Assembly: GCA_016938685.1 (NCBI GenBank)
Contig: JAFGUD010000222.1
Location: 1-34,994, forward strand
Length of the DNA: 34,994 nucleotides
DNA from: Bacteroidales bacterium
GTDB lineage: Bacteria > Bacteroidota > Bacteroidia > Bacteroidales > JAFGUD01
Reading direction: 5' to 3'
A program made the position numbers and the translations under genes. Below the pieces are notes generated by a model. It ran no database searches. It was given only the letters and a program-made list of their open reading frames with translations, and was not told where the DNA came from. Shown here piece by piece: positions 16,882 to 23,261 of the stretch (position 1 is the first letter of the stretch; every line of letters begins with the position of its first letter).

Positions 16882-17844
16882 TTATTTTATGGTTTTGCCA
16901 AACTTTTCCGCAACTCCTTTTAACATAACATCTGTAAGCTTTTTGATTTCGTATTCATTTTGAAGCCCCCAATCGTTTCTTGCCACAGAATCATCAATGC
17001 TTGCCGGCCAAGAATCTGCAATTGCTTGCCTAAAATCTGGCTTGTAACTAATACTAAAGTCTGGTAGATAAACTTTTATTTCTTCGTAAATTTCTTTCGG
17101 TGAAAAGCTAATTCCTCCCACATTGTAGCTTGAATGAATGCTAAGTTTGTCTTTGTCTGCTTCCATTAGAGAAATTGTAGCCTTAATTGCATCTGTCATA
17201 AATTGCATAGGCAAATATGAATTTTCAGTTAAGAAACATTCATATTTTCCGGTTTTGATTGCTTCGTAAAAAATTTCAACTGCATAATCTGTAGTTCCTC
17301 CTCCAGGTTCTGTTTTGTAACTGATAAGTCCTGGATAACGAATACTTCTAATGTCCACACCATATTTTTGATGATAATATTCAACCCAGCGTTCGCCTGC
17401 CATTTTGCTTATTCCGTAAACTGTATTTGGTTCAGTTACTGTTAGTTGTGGGGTGTTGTGTCGTGGTGTTGTTGGACCGAAAACTGCAATAGAACTTGGC
17501 CAGAAAATTTTGTTGATTTCAGGAATTTCTTTTGCCAAATCAAGAATATTCATCAAACTTTCCATGTTGATATTCCATGCTTGTAACGGTATTTTTTCTG
17601 CATTTCCGGATAAAACTGCTGCAAGATGGTATATCTGAGTGATTTTATGGCGAATAACAAAATGCACAAGTCTTTTGGTGTCCAGCACATCAAGAACTGC
17701 CCAAGGTCCGGCATTTTTAACATCTTCTGCAGGTTCTTTTAAGTCACTTGCAAAAACATTATCGTTACCATATATTTTTCTAAGTTCGGGAACAAGCTCA
17801 CTTCCAATCTGTCCCGAAGCTCCTATAACTAAAATACGTTCCAT
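16882..17844 (-). CDS. L-threonine 3-dehydrogenase, short-chain (epimerase-like) type
   Basis: This 320-residue extended SDR protein oxidises L-threonine with NAD to 2-amino-3-oxobutyrate, feeding glycine and acetyl-CoA formation. The Rossmann motif GASGQIGSELV is at residues 8-18, with YHLAAVLS at about 72-79. The catalytic triad region has WPSSIAVFG (115-123) and Tyr143-x3-Lys147. The segment RYPGLISYKTEPGGGTTDYA is diagnostic of the SDR-type threonine dehydrogenase known from Flavobacterium and trypanosomes, as opposed to the zinc-dependent Tdh. Its own -7 element is probably at 17867-17874. The 3' end faces the exb terminator. Confidence 0.88.
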   Translation of the reverse strand: MERILVIGASGQIGSELVPELRKIYGNDNVFASDLKEPAEDVKNAGPWAVLDVLDTKRLVHFVIRHKITQIYHLAAVLSGNAEKIPLQAWNINMESLMNILDLAKEIPEINKIFWPSSIAVFGPTTPRHNTPQLTVTEPNTVYGISKMAGERWVEYYHQKYGVDIRSIRYPGLISYKTEPGGGTTDYAVEIFYEAIKTGKYECFLTENSYLPMQFMTDAIKATISLMEADKDKLSIHSSYNVGGISFSPKEIYEEIKVYLPDFSISYKPDFRQAIADSWPASIDDSVARNDWGLQNEYEIKKLTDVMLKGVAEKFGKTIK

Positions 17845-17866
17845 AAGTCGTTTTTTTTACTTTGAG

Positions 17867-17874
17867 CAAAGCTA
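17867..17874 (-). promoter_or_regulatory. -7 element for threonine dehydrogenase
   Basis: On the minus strand this reads TAGCTTTG, matching TAnnTTTG, about 23 bases upstream of the ATG at 17844. A TTG lies 26 bases further upstream, slightly outside the usual spacing. Confidence 0.45.
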
Positions 17875-17912
17875 AATTTTTTTGGATAAGAAAAAAATAA
17901 CAAAAAACAGGT

Positions 17913-17942
17913 TTTGAACATTCTTTATTTTTATTAGATTTG
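17913..17942 (+). promoter_or_regulatory. Bacteroidota-type promoter for the gene at 17947
   Basis: TTTG at 17913-17916, an 18-base spacer, and TAGATTTG at 17935-17942. The element ends only four bases before the ATG, so the transcript is predicted to begin at or next to the start codon (leaderless). Confidence 0.7.
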
Positions 17943-17946
17943 TGCT

Positions 17947-18486
17947 ATGACTGAAAAACCTAATTTAAAGTTTGTTTCGTGGTATATTTTAGCTGTTTTA
18001 GTGGCAGCTTTTTTGTTTATTCGTCAGTATGTATTCCCTGAAATAAGCTCTTTCCCCGAAAAAGTGCCTGATGGACTTATGTTTTATTCATCTGATGAAT
18101 TATTTGACATAATTGGCAATTATTCGGCGAAAGAAATTCGTGGATATATTGTTGCTTCTTTAAGTTTCGATATAATATATCCTTTGATTTACGGCACAAT
18201 GTTGTTTGTTCTTATTTCCTTGGTTTTTAGGTTGTTAAAATTAAAATCAAAATGGGTGTTGATGGTAAGTTGTCTGCCGTTTATTTCTACTTTTTTGGAT
18301 TATTCCGAAAATGTAATTTTAATTTTTATGCTAAAAAAATTACCTGAATTTAATGAAAATTTAGCGAGTTTTGTCGGCTTTATAACCATGTTTAAATATT
18401 TATTCATAGGAATAAGTGTAATTGCCGCCATGATTGTTGTAAATTACACCATTTCTTATAGAATTAGGCATTCTGTGAAAAAATAA
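17947..18486 (+). CDS. Four-helix membrane protein of unknown function
   Basis: This 179-residue protein has four hydrophobic helices: about residues 10-25 (WYILAVLVAAFLFI), 65-95, 100-117 and 135-165. No conserved domain is recognised. Between helices one and two is an extracytoplasmic-looking stretch (about 30-62). Polar motifs include FIST FLDYSEN before helix three and KYLFIG in helix four. The ATG at 17947 is very close to its promoter, and no later in-frame Met would keep the first helix. It stands alone between divergent threonine dehydrogenase and the convergent MORN lipoprotein. Its role is unknown. Confidence 0.7.
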   Translation: MTEKPNLKFVSWYILAVLVAAFLFIRQYVFPEISSFPEKVPDGLMFYSSDELFDIIGNYSAKEIRGYIVASLSFDIIYPLIYGTMLFVLISLVFRLLKLKSKWVLMVSCLPFISTFLDYSENVILIFMLKKLPEFNENLASFVGFITMFKYLFIGISVIAAMIVVNYTISYRIRHSVKK

Positions 18487-18491
18487 GTTAT

Positions 18492-18944
18492 TTATTTTTC
18501 AACAAGTTGACCGTTTTTGTATGTGGTTGTGCTGATTTTTTTACCGGTTTCATCCCAAATAATCCATTTTCCGTCAGGTAAATTTTGAGCATAATCAACC
18601 GTGTACATTTTTGTTCCGTCTTTGTACCATTCAGTAACTTGTCCTTCTTTTACGCCATTTACATAAGTTTCTTCTAGACTTTTTTTGCCATTTTCAAAGT
18701 AATTAATCCATGTGCCATGTTTCTCTCCATTTTCATTATAATAACCCTCCGACAAAATAGATCCGTTTGGAGCATATCTTACTTCTTTTGCAACGTATTC
18801 CATGTTTCCGTAGTACTTATAGAAATGTTCCAATTTTGGTACGCTGTCGGTGTAGTACATTATAACTTCCGATTTGATGTAATCATTACATGAAACCAAA
18901 ATTATTGCTATTAAAGAGATGAAAAATACAAATTTCTTAATCAT
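18492..18944 (-). CDS. MORN-repeat (YwqK-like) lipoprotein
   Basis: This 150-residue protein is a lipoprotein: hydrophobic N-terminus with lipobox ILVSC, acyl-Cys at 19. From about residue 58 it consists of roughly four MORN-variant repeats of about 22 residues with the usual GxxxGxWxxYxxxGK pattern, for example GEKHGTWINYFENGKK and GVKEGQVTEWYKDGTK. Proteins of this class are often labelled YwqK-family antitoxin, but that label rests on a Bacillus protein; here no toxin partner is seen. It overlaps the 3' end of the upstream PAP2 phosphatase gene by eight bases, so the two are translated from one message. It probably sits in the cell envelope. Confidence 0.8.
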   Translation of the reverse strand: MIKKFVFFISLIAIILVSCNDYIKSEVIMYYTDSVPKLEHFYKYYGNMEYVAKEVRYAPNGSILSEGYYNENGEKHGTWINYFENGKKSLEETYVNGVKEGQVTEWYKDGTKMYTVDYAQNLPDGKWIIWDETGKKISTTTYKNGQLVEK

Positions 18945-19560
18945 TTTTGAAAATTTTATTGATTACAAAATTAGAAAAATAAACGCAAACAACACCAATT
19001 ATTGAGCCTGCTATAACATCGGTAAGAAAATGTTGCATAAGATACATTCTTGAGTAACCGACAAGCAAAGCTAATGCGAAAAAAACAAATTGCAAAATTT
19101 TGTTTTTACTGTGAAATAAAATACTCAGAAGTAAAAAAAGAGTAAAAGCTGTTGCTGTATGTCCAGAAGGAAAAGAGTTGTAATTGTGGATGTTTACGCC
19201 GTTTACAAAATGAAAATGATAATCGGTATTGTAACTATATTTGAAGAAAGTTACTGGTCGTTCTGAGAAAATTTTTAATTTTAAAATCAGAACTATTCCA
19301 AACATTAAAATAGAAGAAAGTAGGGTTTTAAAAGCAAATTTTTTATTTTTAAAAATGGTTGCAAAAAATAGTATTCCAAGTAAATAACCGGTTCCAAGGT
19401 GTGTAATGTTTTTGAAAAAAAAATCAAAAAATGGTGTGTTTGATTGGTTGATTACTATCTGAATTTCAGCTTTTGAAAAGAAAAATAACAAACTAGACGC
19501 AATTATTACAAAAAGTAAAAAAGAGATTAAAAAATATTTTGTTCCTTTTATTTCCACCAA
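18937..19560 (-). CDS. PAP2-family membrane phosphatase
   Basis: This 207-residue integral membrane protein has about six hydrophobic helices and the three PAP2 signature motifs: KLKIFSERP (K-x6-RP), PSGHTA, and SRMYLMQHFLTD (SR-x5-H-x3-D). Family members dephosphorylate lipid phosphates such as phosphatidate, phosphatidylglycerophosphate or undecaprenyl pyrophosphate; the substrate cannot be chosen from sequence. The start is a TTG at 19560 or the next codon, GTG at 19557; no ATG is available upstream of the first helix. The gene overlaps the MORN lipoprotein by eight bases and is divergent from the SDR gene at 19637. Confidence 0.88.
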   Translation of the reverse strand: MVEIKGTKYFLISFLLFVIIASSLLFFFSKAEIQIVINQSNTPFFDFFFKNITHLGTGYLLGILFFATIFKNKKFAFKTLLSSILMFGIVLILKLKIFSERPVTFFKYSYNTDYHFHFVNGVNIHNYNSFPSGHTATAFTLFLLLSILFHSKNKILQFVFFALALLVGYSRMYLMQHFLTDVIAGSIIGVVCVYFSNFVINKIFKND

Positions 19561-19583
19561 TTTTTTTTGACAAAGTAAATAAA

Positions 19584-19617
19584 TTGAAGTTTAAAATTGT
19601 AATTTTTCTTAACTTTG
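19584..19617 (+). promoter_or_regulatory. Bacteroidota-type promoter for the SDR gene
   Basis: TTG at 19584-19586, a 23-base spacer, and TAACTTTG at 19610-19617, ending 19 bases before the ATG at 19637. The spacer is at the long end of the accepted range. Confidence 0.6.
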
Positions 19618-19636
19618 GACTTTAAAATAATGAAAT

Positions 19637-20386
19637 ATGAATGATTTTAGCGGAAAAAACATAGTAATAACAGGCGCAAGCATGGGGATTGGTTTAGCGA
19701 TAGCAAAGGAATTTGCAGAAAAAGGAGCCAATTTGATAATTAATGCTAGGAACGAGGAAAAGTTAAAGGCTGCCGTAACTAAAATTGGTAATAACGTTAA
19801 TTTTTTTTCGGCTGATTTAGGCAAAAAAGATGAGCTAATTGCTTTTTCTGAATTTGTTTCAAAAGAGTGGGAGTGTGTTGATGTTCTTGTAAATAATGTA
19901 GGAACAAATATTCGTAAAGCAACAAAAGATGTTGATTTTGAGGATTATGAAACACTAATAAATACAAATTTAAGTTCAGGTTTTCATCTGTCAAGATTAT
20001 TATATCCGCTGTTAAAAAAATCAGAACAAGGGAATGTTGTTTTTGTAAGTTCAGTTGCCGGATTAACAGCGCTCAAAACTGGTGCTATTTATACAATGAC
20101 AAAGGCTGCTATAAATCAGCTTGTTAAAAATCTGGCTGTTGAATGGGCTTTGGACGGAATAAGAGTAAATGCAGTAGCTCCATGGTACATTGCAACTCCT
20201 TTGGCCAAACAAGTCCTTGAAAATAAAGATTATCTGAAAGCAGTACTTGACAGAACGCCGATGAAAAGAGTGGGAGAGCCTCACGAAGTAGCATCTGTTG
20301 TGCGTTTTTTAGCTTCGCCTGACGCAAGTTATGTAACAGGTCAGACAATAGCTGTTGATGGAGGTTTTACAGTGTTTGGGTTTTAA
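19637..20386 (+). CDS. SDR-family oxidoreductase (tropinone-reductase-like)
   Basis: This 249-residue classical short-chain dehydrogenase shows the cofactor motif TGASMGIG (residues 12-19), NNVGTN (86-91), catalytic Ser in FVSSVAG (138/139), and Tyr152-x3-Lys156. It ends with the usual [14 protein letters not shown] segment. The region around [20 protein letters not shown] and [20 protein letters not shown] resembles tropinone-reductase-like members used in carbonyl reduction. The Arg at about residue 38 (NARNE) favours NADPH. The physiological substrate is unknown; 3-oxoacyl-ACP reductase activity is a possible alternative. It is monocistronic with its own promoter. Confidence 0.88.
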   Translation: MNDFSGKNIVITGASMGIGLAIAKEFAEKGANLIINARNEEKLKAAVTKIGNNVNFFSADLGKKDELIAFSEFVSKEWECVDVLVNNVGTNIRKATKDVDFEDYETLINTNLSSGFHLSRLLYPLLKKSEQGNVVFVSSVAGLTALKTGAIYTMTKAAINQLVKNLAVEWALDGIRVNAVAPWYIATPLAKQVLENKDYLKAVLDRTPMKRVGEPHEVASVVRFLASPDASYVTGQTIAVDGGFTVFGF

Positions 20387-20389
20387 TTG

Positions 20390-20449
20390 AATTTGTTCTA
20401 TTTAGCTTTTACCTTAAAGGTTTATTTTTTGAACAAATTGCTTATTTGT
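20390..20449. other. Alternative inverted repeats between convergent genes
   Basis: AATTTGTTC (20390-20398) is complementary to GAACAAATT (20431-20439). Part of the latter, ACAAAT (20433-20438), can instead pair with ATTTGT (20444-20449), so two mutually exclusive hairpins are possible. They lie between the convergent SDR and kinase-fold genes; a terminator role for either strand is possible but the T run is poor. Nothing else is seen in this 153-base gap. Confidence 0.4.
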
Positions 20450-20539
20450 GACTAACTTTTTATCAGAAAAGCTTGCTGATCAAAATAATAATAAGTCATA
20501 TTAGTGATGTGAATATCAAATTATTATGCTTAGTCTTTT

Positions 20540-21334
20540 TTACAATTTTTCAATAGCTTCAATAAATTCCTCACAAGTTTGATATCTGTTGTCAGGGTTT
20601 TTGGCCGTAGCTTTTGTAATAATCTCATTTATTTCAGGATAACGTGGTAATGCCGGAATTGAATTATTTACAATCTGTTCGCAAATATCTGTGTATGAGC
20701 TAGTTGATGAAAATGGCGTTTTGTGCGATAACATAAAATACATTAACACTCCAAGTGTATAAATATCAGCTCTTTGGTCAATTTCACTTTCTTGTTTTAC
20801 TTGCTCAGGACTCAAAAACATTGGAGAAGCAACTTTCATTTTTTTGGGATTATCATATTCGAAAATACGTGCAAGTCCAAAATCCAAGATTTCTACACGT
20901 TTGTAATTATCTGCAAAAAAAATGTTTGACGGATCTAAACTTCTGTGCAATAAACCCATTGAATGTCCGTAAGCTACGCCCGAAAGAATCTGTTTGAAGA
21001 AGTCTATATTCTGATCTTTTGTAAAATCTTTCATCGAAACAGCAAATTTAAGATTTTGTCCTAAAACTAATTCCGAGACAACTCCAATTGTTTGCGAATC
21101 GAGAATATAATCTAAAATCGGAACAACGTTGGGGTGATTAAGCTCTTTTATGATTTTTACCTTTTGCAAAAAATGAGCTTTTAAATCTTCATCTTTGAGC
21201 AATTCGGCAGAAAAAATTTTTAATACTACTTTTTTATCAGGTGTGTCAATGTTATAACCGGAGTAAATTACACTCATTTCGCCTAATCCAAGCTTACTTG
21301 TGATTTTATAATTTGAAATTATTTGTTCTTCCAT
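20540..21334 (-). CDS. Ser/Thr protein kinase-fold protein, probable pseudokinase
   Basis: This 264-residue protein is a bare Hanks-type kinase domain. Visible elements are the glycine-rich loop LGLGEMSVIYSG (residues 15-26), ATP-anchoring Lys39 in VVLKIF, HPNVVPILDY, DFG at 151-153 and SPEQV in place of APE. Two key residues are missing. The HRD catalytic Asp is Ser132 (HRSLDPSN, with Asp134 where the Lys usually stands), and the alpha-C Glu is replaced by Lys58 (FLQKVKIIKEL). Asn137 and DFG Asp151 are kept, so metal-nucleotide binding may persist while phosphotransfer is doubtful. There are no membrane helix and no sensor domain. It is transcribed divergently from the transketolase gene. 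Confidence 0.85.
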   Translation of the reverse strand: MEEQIISNYKITSKLGLGEMSVIYSGYNIDTPDKKVVLKIFSAELLKDEDLKAHFLQKVKIIKELNHPNVVPILDYILDSQTIGVVSELVLGQNLKFAVSMKDFTKDQNIDFFKQILSGVAYGHSMGLLHRSLDPSNIFFADNYKRVEILDFGLARIFEYDNPKKMKVASPMFLSPEQVKQESEIDQRADIYTLGVLMYFMLSHKTPFSSTSSYTDICEQIVNNSIPALPRYPEINEIITKATAKNPDNRYQTCEEFIEAIEKL

Positions 21335-21580
21335 GATTAAGTTGTGTTTGTGCTAAGTTATAATATTTAATGCGAATTAAGAGTCGAAAAGTACTAGCAG
21401 GTGGAAAACAAAACATCTAATATTCTAATTTCCTGCTCGGGTATTTCAACCATTAATTTACATATTTACAGAATATTTATAGAACTTAGTAGTATTTTTA
21501 GTATAGACTACAAATTTTGTCCCAAATTATTCATTAGGAATTTATTTTTCATAAATATAAAAAAAAATCCTCAATTTTTT

Positions 21581-21588
21581 TACTTTTG
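21581..21588 (+). promoter_or_regulatory. -7 element for the transketolase N-subunit gene
   Basis: TACTTTTG matches TAnnTTTG and ends 17 bases before the ATG at 21606. No TTG lies at the right distance upstream. The remaining 240 bases of this gap are AT-rich with no supported gene. Confidence 0.5.
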
Positions 21589-21605
21589 CAAGAAATATTT
21601 GAGCA

Positions 21606-22451
21606 ATGGAAAAAATAGAACATCTAAAAAAAGTAGCAACACAAGTTCGTCGTGATATAGTTAGAATGGTAAGTGCTGTAAATTCAGGCCATCCGGGCGG
21701 CTCTTTGGGCTGTGCCGATTATTTGGTAGCACTTTATTTTGAAATAATGGATCAAACTCCTGAAAGTTTTAATATTGAAGGGCAAAATCAAGATATGTTT
21801 TTCTTATCAAACGGTCACATTTCGCCGGTTTGGTACAGCGTTTTAGCTCGTAAAGGATATTTCCCTGTTGCAGAACTTGGAACTTTTAGAAGAATAAATT
21901 CTCGTTTACAAGGACATCCAGCTACACATGAAGGATTGCCGGGCATTCACATTGCTTCCGGTTCTCTTGGACAAGGTCTTTCGGTTGCCTGTGGTGCTGC
22001 ATTATCTAAAAAAATAAATGGCGACAAAAAATTAGTTTTTACTCTTCACGGTGATGGTGAAATTCAGGAAGGACAAATTTGGGAAGCTGCAATGTTTGCT
22101 GCCGCTAAAAAACTTGATAATATTATTTCTACAATAGATTTTAATGATAAACAAATTGATGGACCAGTTAGTGAAGTGCTAAACGAAGGCGATTTGGTTG
22201 CAAAATGGACTGCTTTTGGTTGGGATGTTTTAACTGCACACGGAAATGACATGGAAGATGTTGTTCGTGCTTTAAATGAAGCCAAATCAAGAACAGGTAA
22301 AGGAAAACCTGTGATGATTATCATGAAAACCGAAATGGGAATGGGAGTTGATTTTATGATGCATACACACGCTTGGCACGGAAAAGCTCCAAACTCAGAA
22401 CAAACCGAAAAAGCCCTTGCTCAACTCGAAGAAACTCTTGGGGATTATTAG
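21606..22451 (+). CDS. Transketolase, N-terminal (thiamine-diphosphate) subunit
   Basis: This 281-residue half-transketolase carries the pyrophosphate/Mg side of the ThDP site. Motifs are SAVNSGHPGGSLGCADY (near residue 25), SNGHISP, GSLGQGLSVACG, and the metal-binding GDGEIQEGQIWEAAMFA followed by FNDKQIDG. In split transketolases, usual in Bacteroidota and some other bacteria, a second gene of roughly 310 residues supplies the pyrimidine-binding and C-terminal domains. That gene is normally adjacent but is absent here: a tandem repeat array starts next to the stop codon and a nitroreductase follows. The C-terminus (HGKAPN...LEETLGDY) is the natural end of the N subunit, so this is not a truncation. 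It acts in the non-oxidative pentose phosphate pathway if a C subunit is made elsewhere. Confidence 0.92.
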   Translation: MEKIEHLKKVATQVRRDIVRMVSAVNSGHPGGSLGCADYLVALYFEIMDQTPESFNIEGQNQDMFFLSNGHISPVWYSVLARKGYFPVAELGTFRRINSRLQGHPATHEGLPGIHIASGSLGQGLSVACGAALSKKINGDKKLVFTLHGDGEIQEGQIWEAAMFAAAKKLDNIISTIDFNDKQIDGPVSEVLNEGDLVAKWTAFGWDVLTAHGNDMEDVVRALNEAKSRTGKGKPVMIIMKTEMGMGVDFMMHTHAWHGKAPNSEQTEKALAQLEETLGDY

Positions 22452-22462
22452 GTTGAATGATT

Positions 22463-22674
22463 GAATAATAGAATAATAGAATAATAGAATGATAGAGTAA
22501 TAGAATGATAGAATGATAGAATAATAGAATAATAGAATAATAGAATGATAGAATGATAGAATAATAGAATGATAGAATAATAGAATGATGGAATAATAGA
22601 ATGATAGAATAATAGAATGATTTACATATTTACCGATTGACCGATTTACATATTGAAAAAGATTTACATATTGA
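22463..22674. repeat. Composite repeat R2: 19 x GAATRATA array plus ATTTACATATT motifs
   Basis: Nineteen consecutive 8-base units from 22463 to 22614, nearly all GAATAATA or GAATGATA (variants GAGTAATA and GAATGATG), plus a partial twentieth. Three copies of ATTTACATATT follow (22620-22630, 22644-22654, 22662-22672). This is the reverse complement of R1 in both parts; for example ACCGATTTACATATT at 22640-22654 is the exact complement of 7010-7024. It fills the whole 231-base gap between the transketolase stop and the nitroreductase ATG. Confidence 0.93.
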
Positions 22675-22682
22675 AAAATTGA

Positions 22683-23261
22683 ATGTTAAAAGATATTATT
22701 AAAAATAACCGTTCGTATCGTCGTTTTGATGAAAACGTTGAGATAGAAAACAGTCTGTTAGTCAGTTTTATAGATGATGCTAGATTTACGCCAAGTGCCA
22801 GAAATCAGCAGGCATTGGTTTTCAAAGTTATCTCAGAAAAAGAAGACAGAGAAAAACTATTTCCGTTGCTAAAATGGGCAGGTTATTTGAAAGATTGGGA
22901 TGGTCCGGTTGATGGAGAAAAACCAACCGGATATATTGTGATTGGAATAAAAAAAGAGCATAGTAGTAATTATATAAACGACTGGACATACACCGATTTG
23001 GGCATTTCGGCACAAACAATTCTTTTGCTTGCAGCCGAAGCCGGATTTGGTGGCTGTATGATTGCTGCAATTAACCGAAATAAGATTGTAGAAACATTTG
23101 GAATACCCGAAAATATTGAAATAATGATGGTTTTAGCAATTGGTAAACCAAATGAAAAAGTAGTTGTCGAAGAAAAATCAAATTTGGAAGATATAAAATA
23201 TTATAGAAAAGAAGATGTTCATTATGTTCCTAAACGTACATTAAAAGACATTTTACTTTAG
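22683..23261 (+). CDS. Nitroreductase-family protein
   Basis: This 192-residue flavoprotein belongs to the nitroreductase/FMN oxidoreductase fold. It starts with the typical NRSYRRF phosphate-binding segment (about residues 9-15), followed by FTPSARNQQ (about 36-45). A central DLGISAQTILLLAAEAGFGG helix (about 107-126) forms the dimer core, and there is an IGKPNEK segment near the C-terminus. Members reduce nitro compounds, quinones or flavins with NAD(P)H; the natural substrate is unknown. The start codon is nine bases after the last motif of repeat R2, so any promoter and the leader lie in repetitive DNA. Its stop codon overlaps the convergent SpoIIE gene by four bases. Confidence 0.87.
   Translation: MLKDIIKNNRSYRRFDENVEIENSLLVSFIDDARFTPSARNQQALVFKVISEKEDREKLFPLLKWAGYLKDWDGPVDGEKPTGYIVIGIKKEHSSNYINDWTYTDLGISAQTILLLAAEAGFGGCMIAAINRNKIVETFGIPENIEIMMVLAIGKPNEKVVVEEKSNLEDIKYYRKEDVHYVPKRTLKDILL

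Noticed and set aside
18492..18944. Antitoxin of a toxin-antitoxin pair
   Set aside because: The YwqK label comes from distant similarity through MORN repeats; this protein is a lipoprotein and the overlapping gene is a PAP2 phosphatase, not a toxin.
21401..21655. 84-codon open frame upstream of the transketolase gene
   Set aside because: It overlaps the transketolase start in another frame, has no promoter or family similarity and has the composition of AT-rich intergenic DNA.
22430..22451. Transketolase gene truncated by repeat insertion
   Set aside because: The protein ends with the normal C-terminus of N-terminal transketolase subunits, so it is complete; only the partner gene is missing nearby.
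22463..22674. CRISPR array
   Set aside because: Units are 8 bases without unique spacers and no cas gene is nearby; it is a simple tandem array joined to short dispersed motifs.
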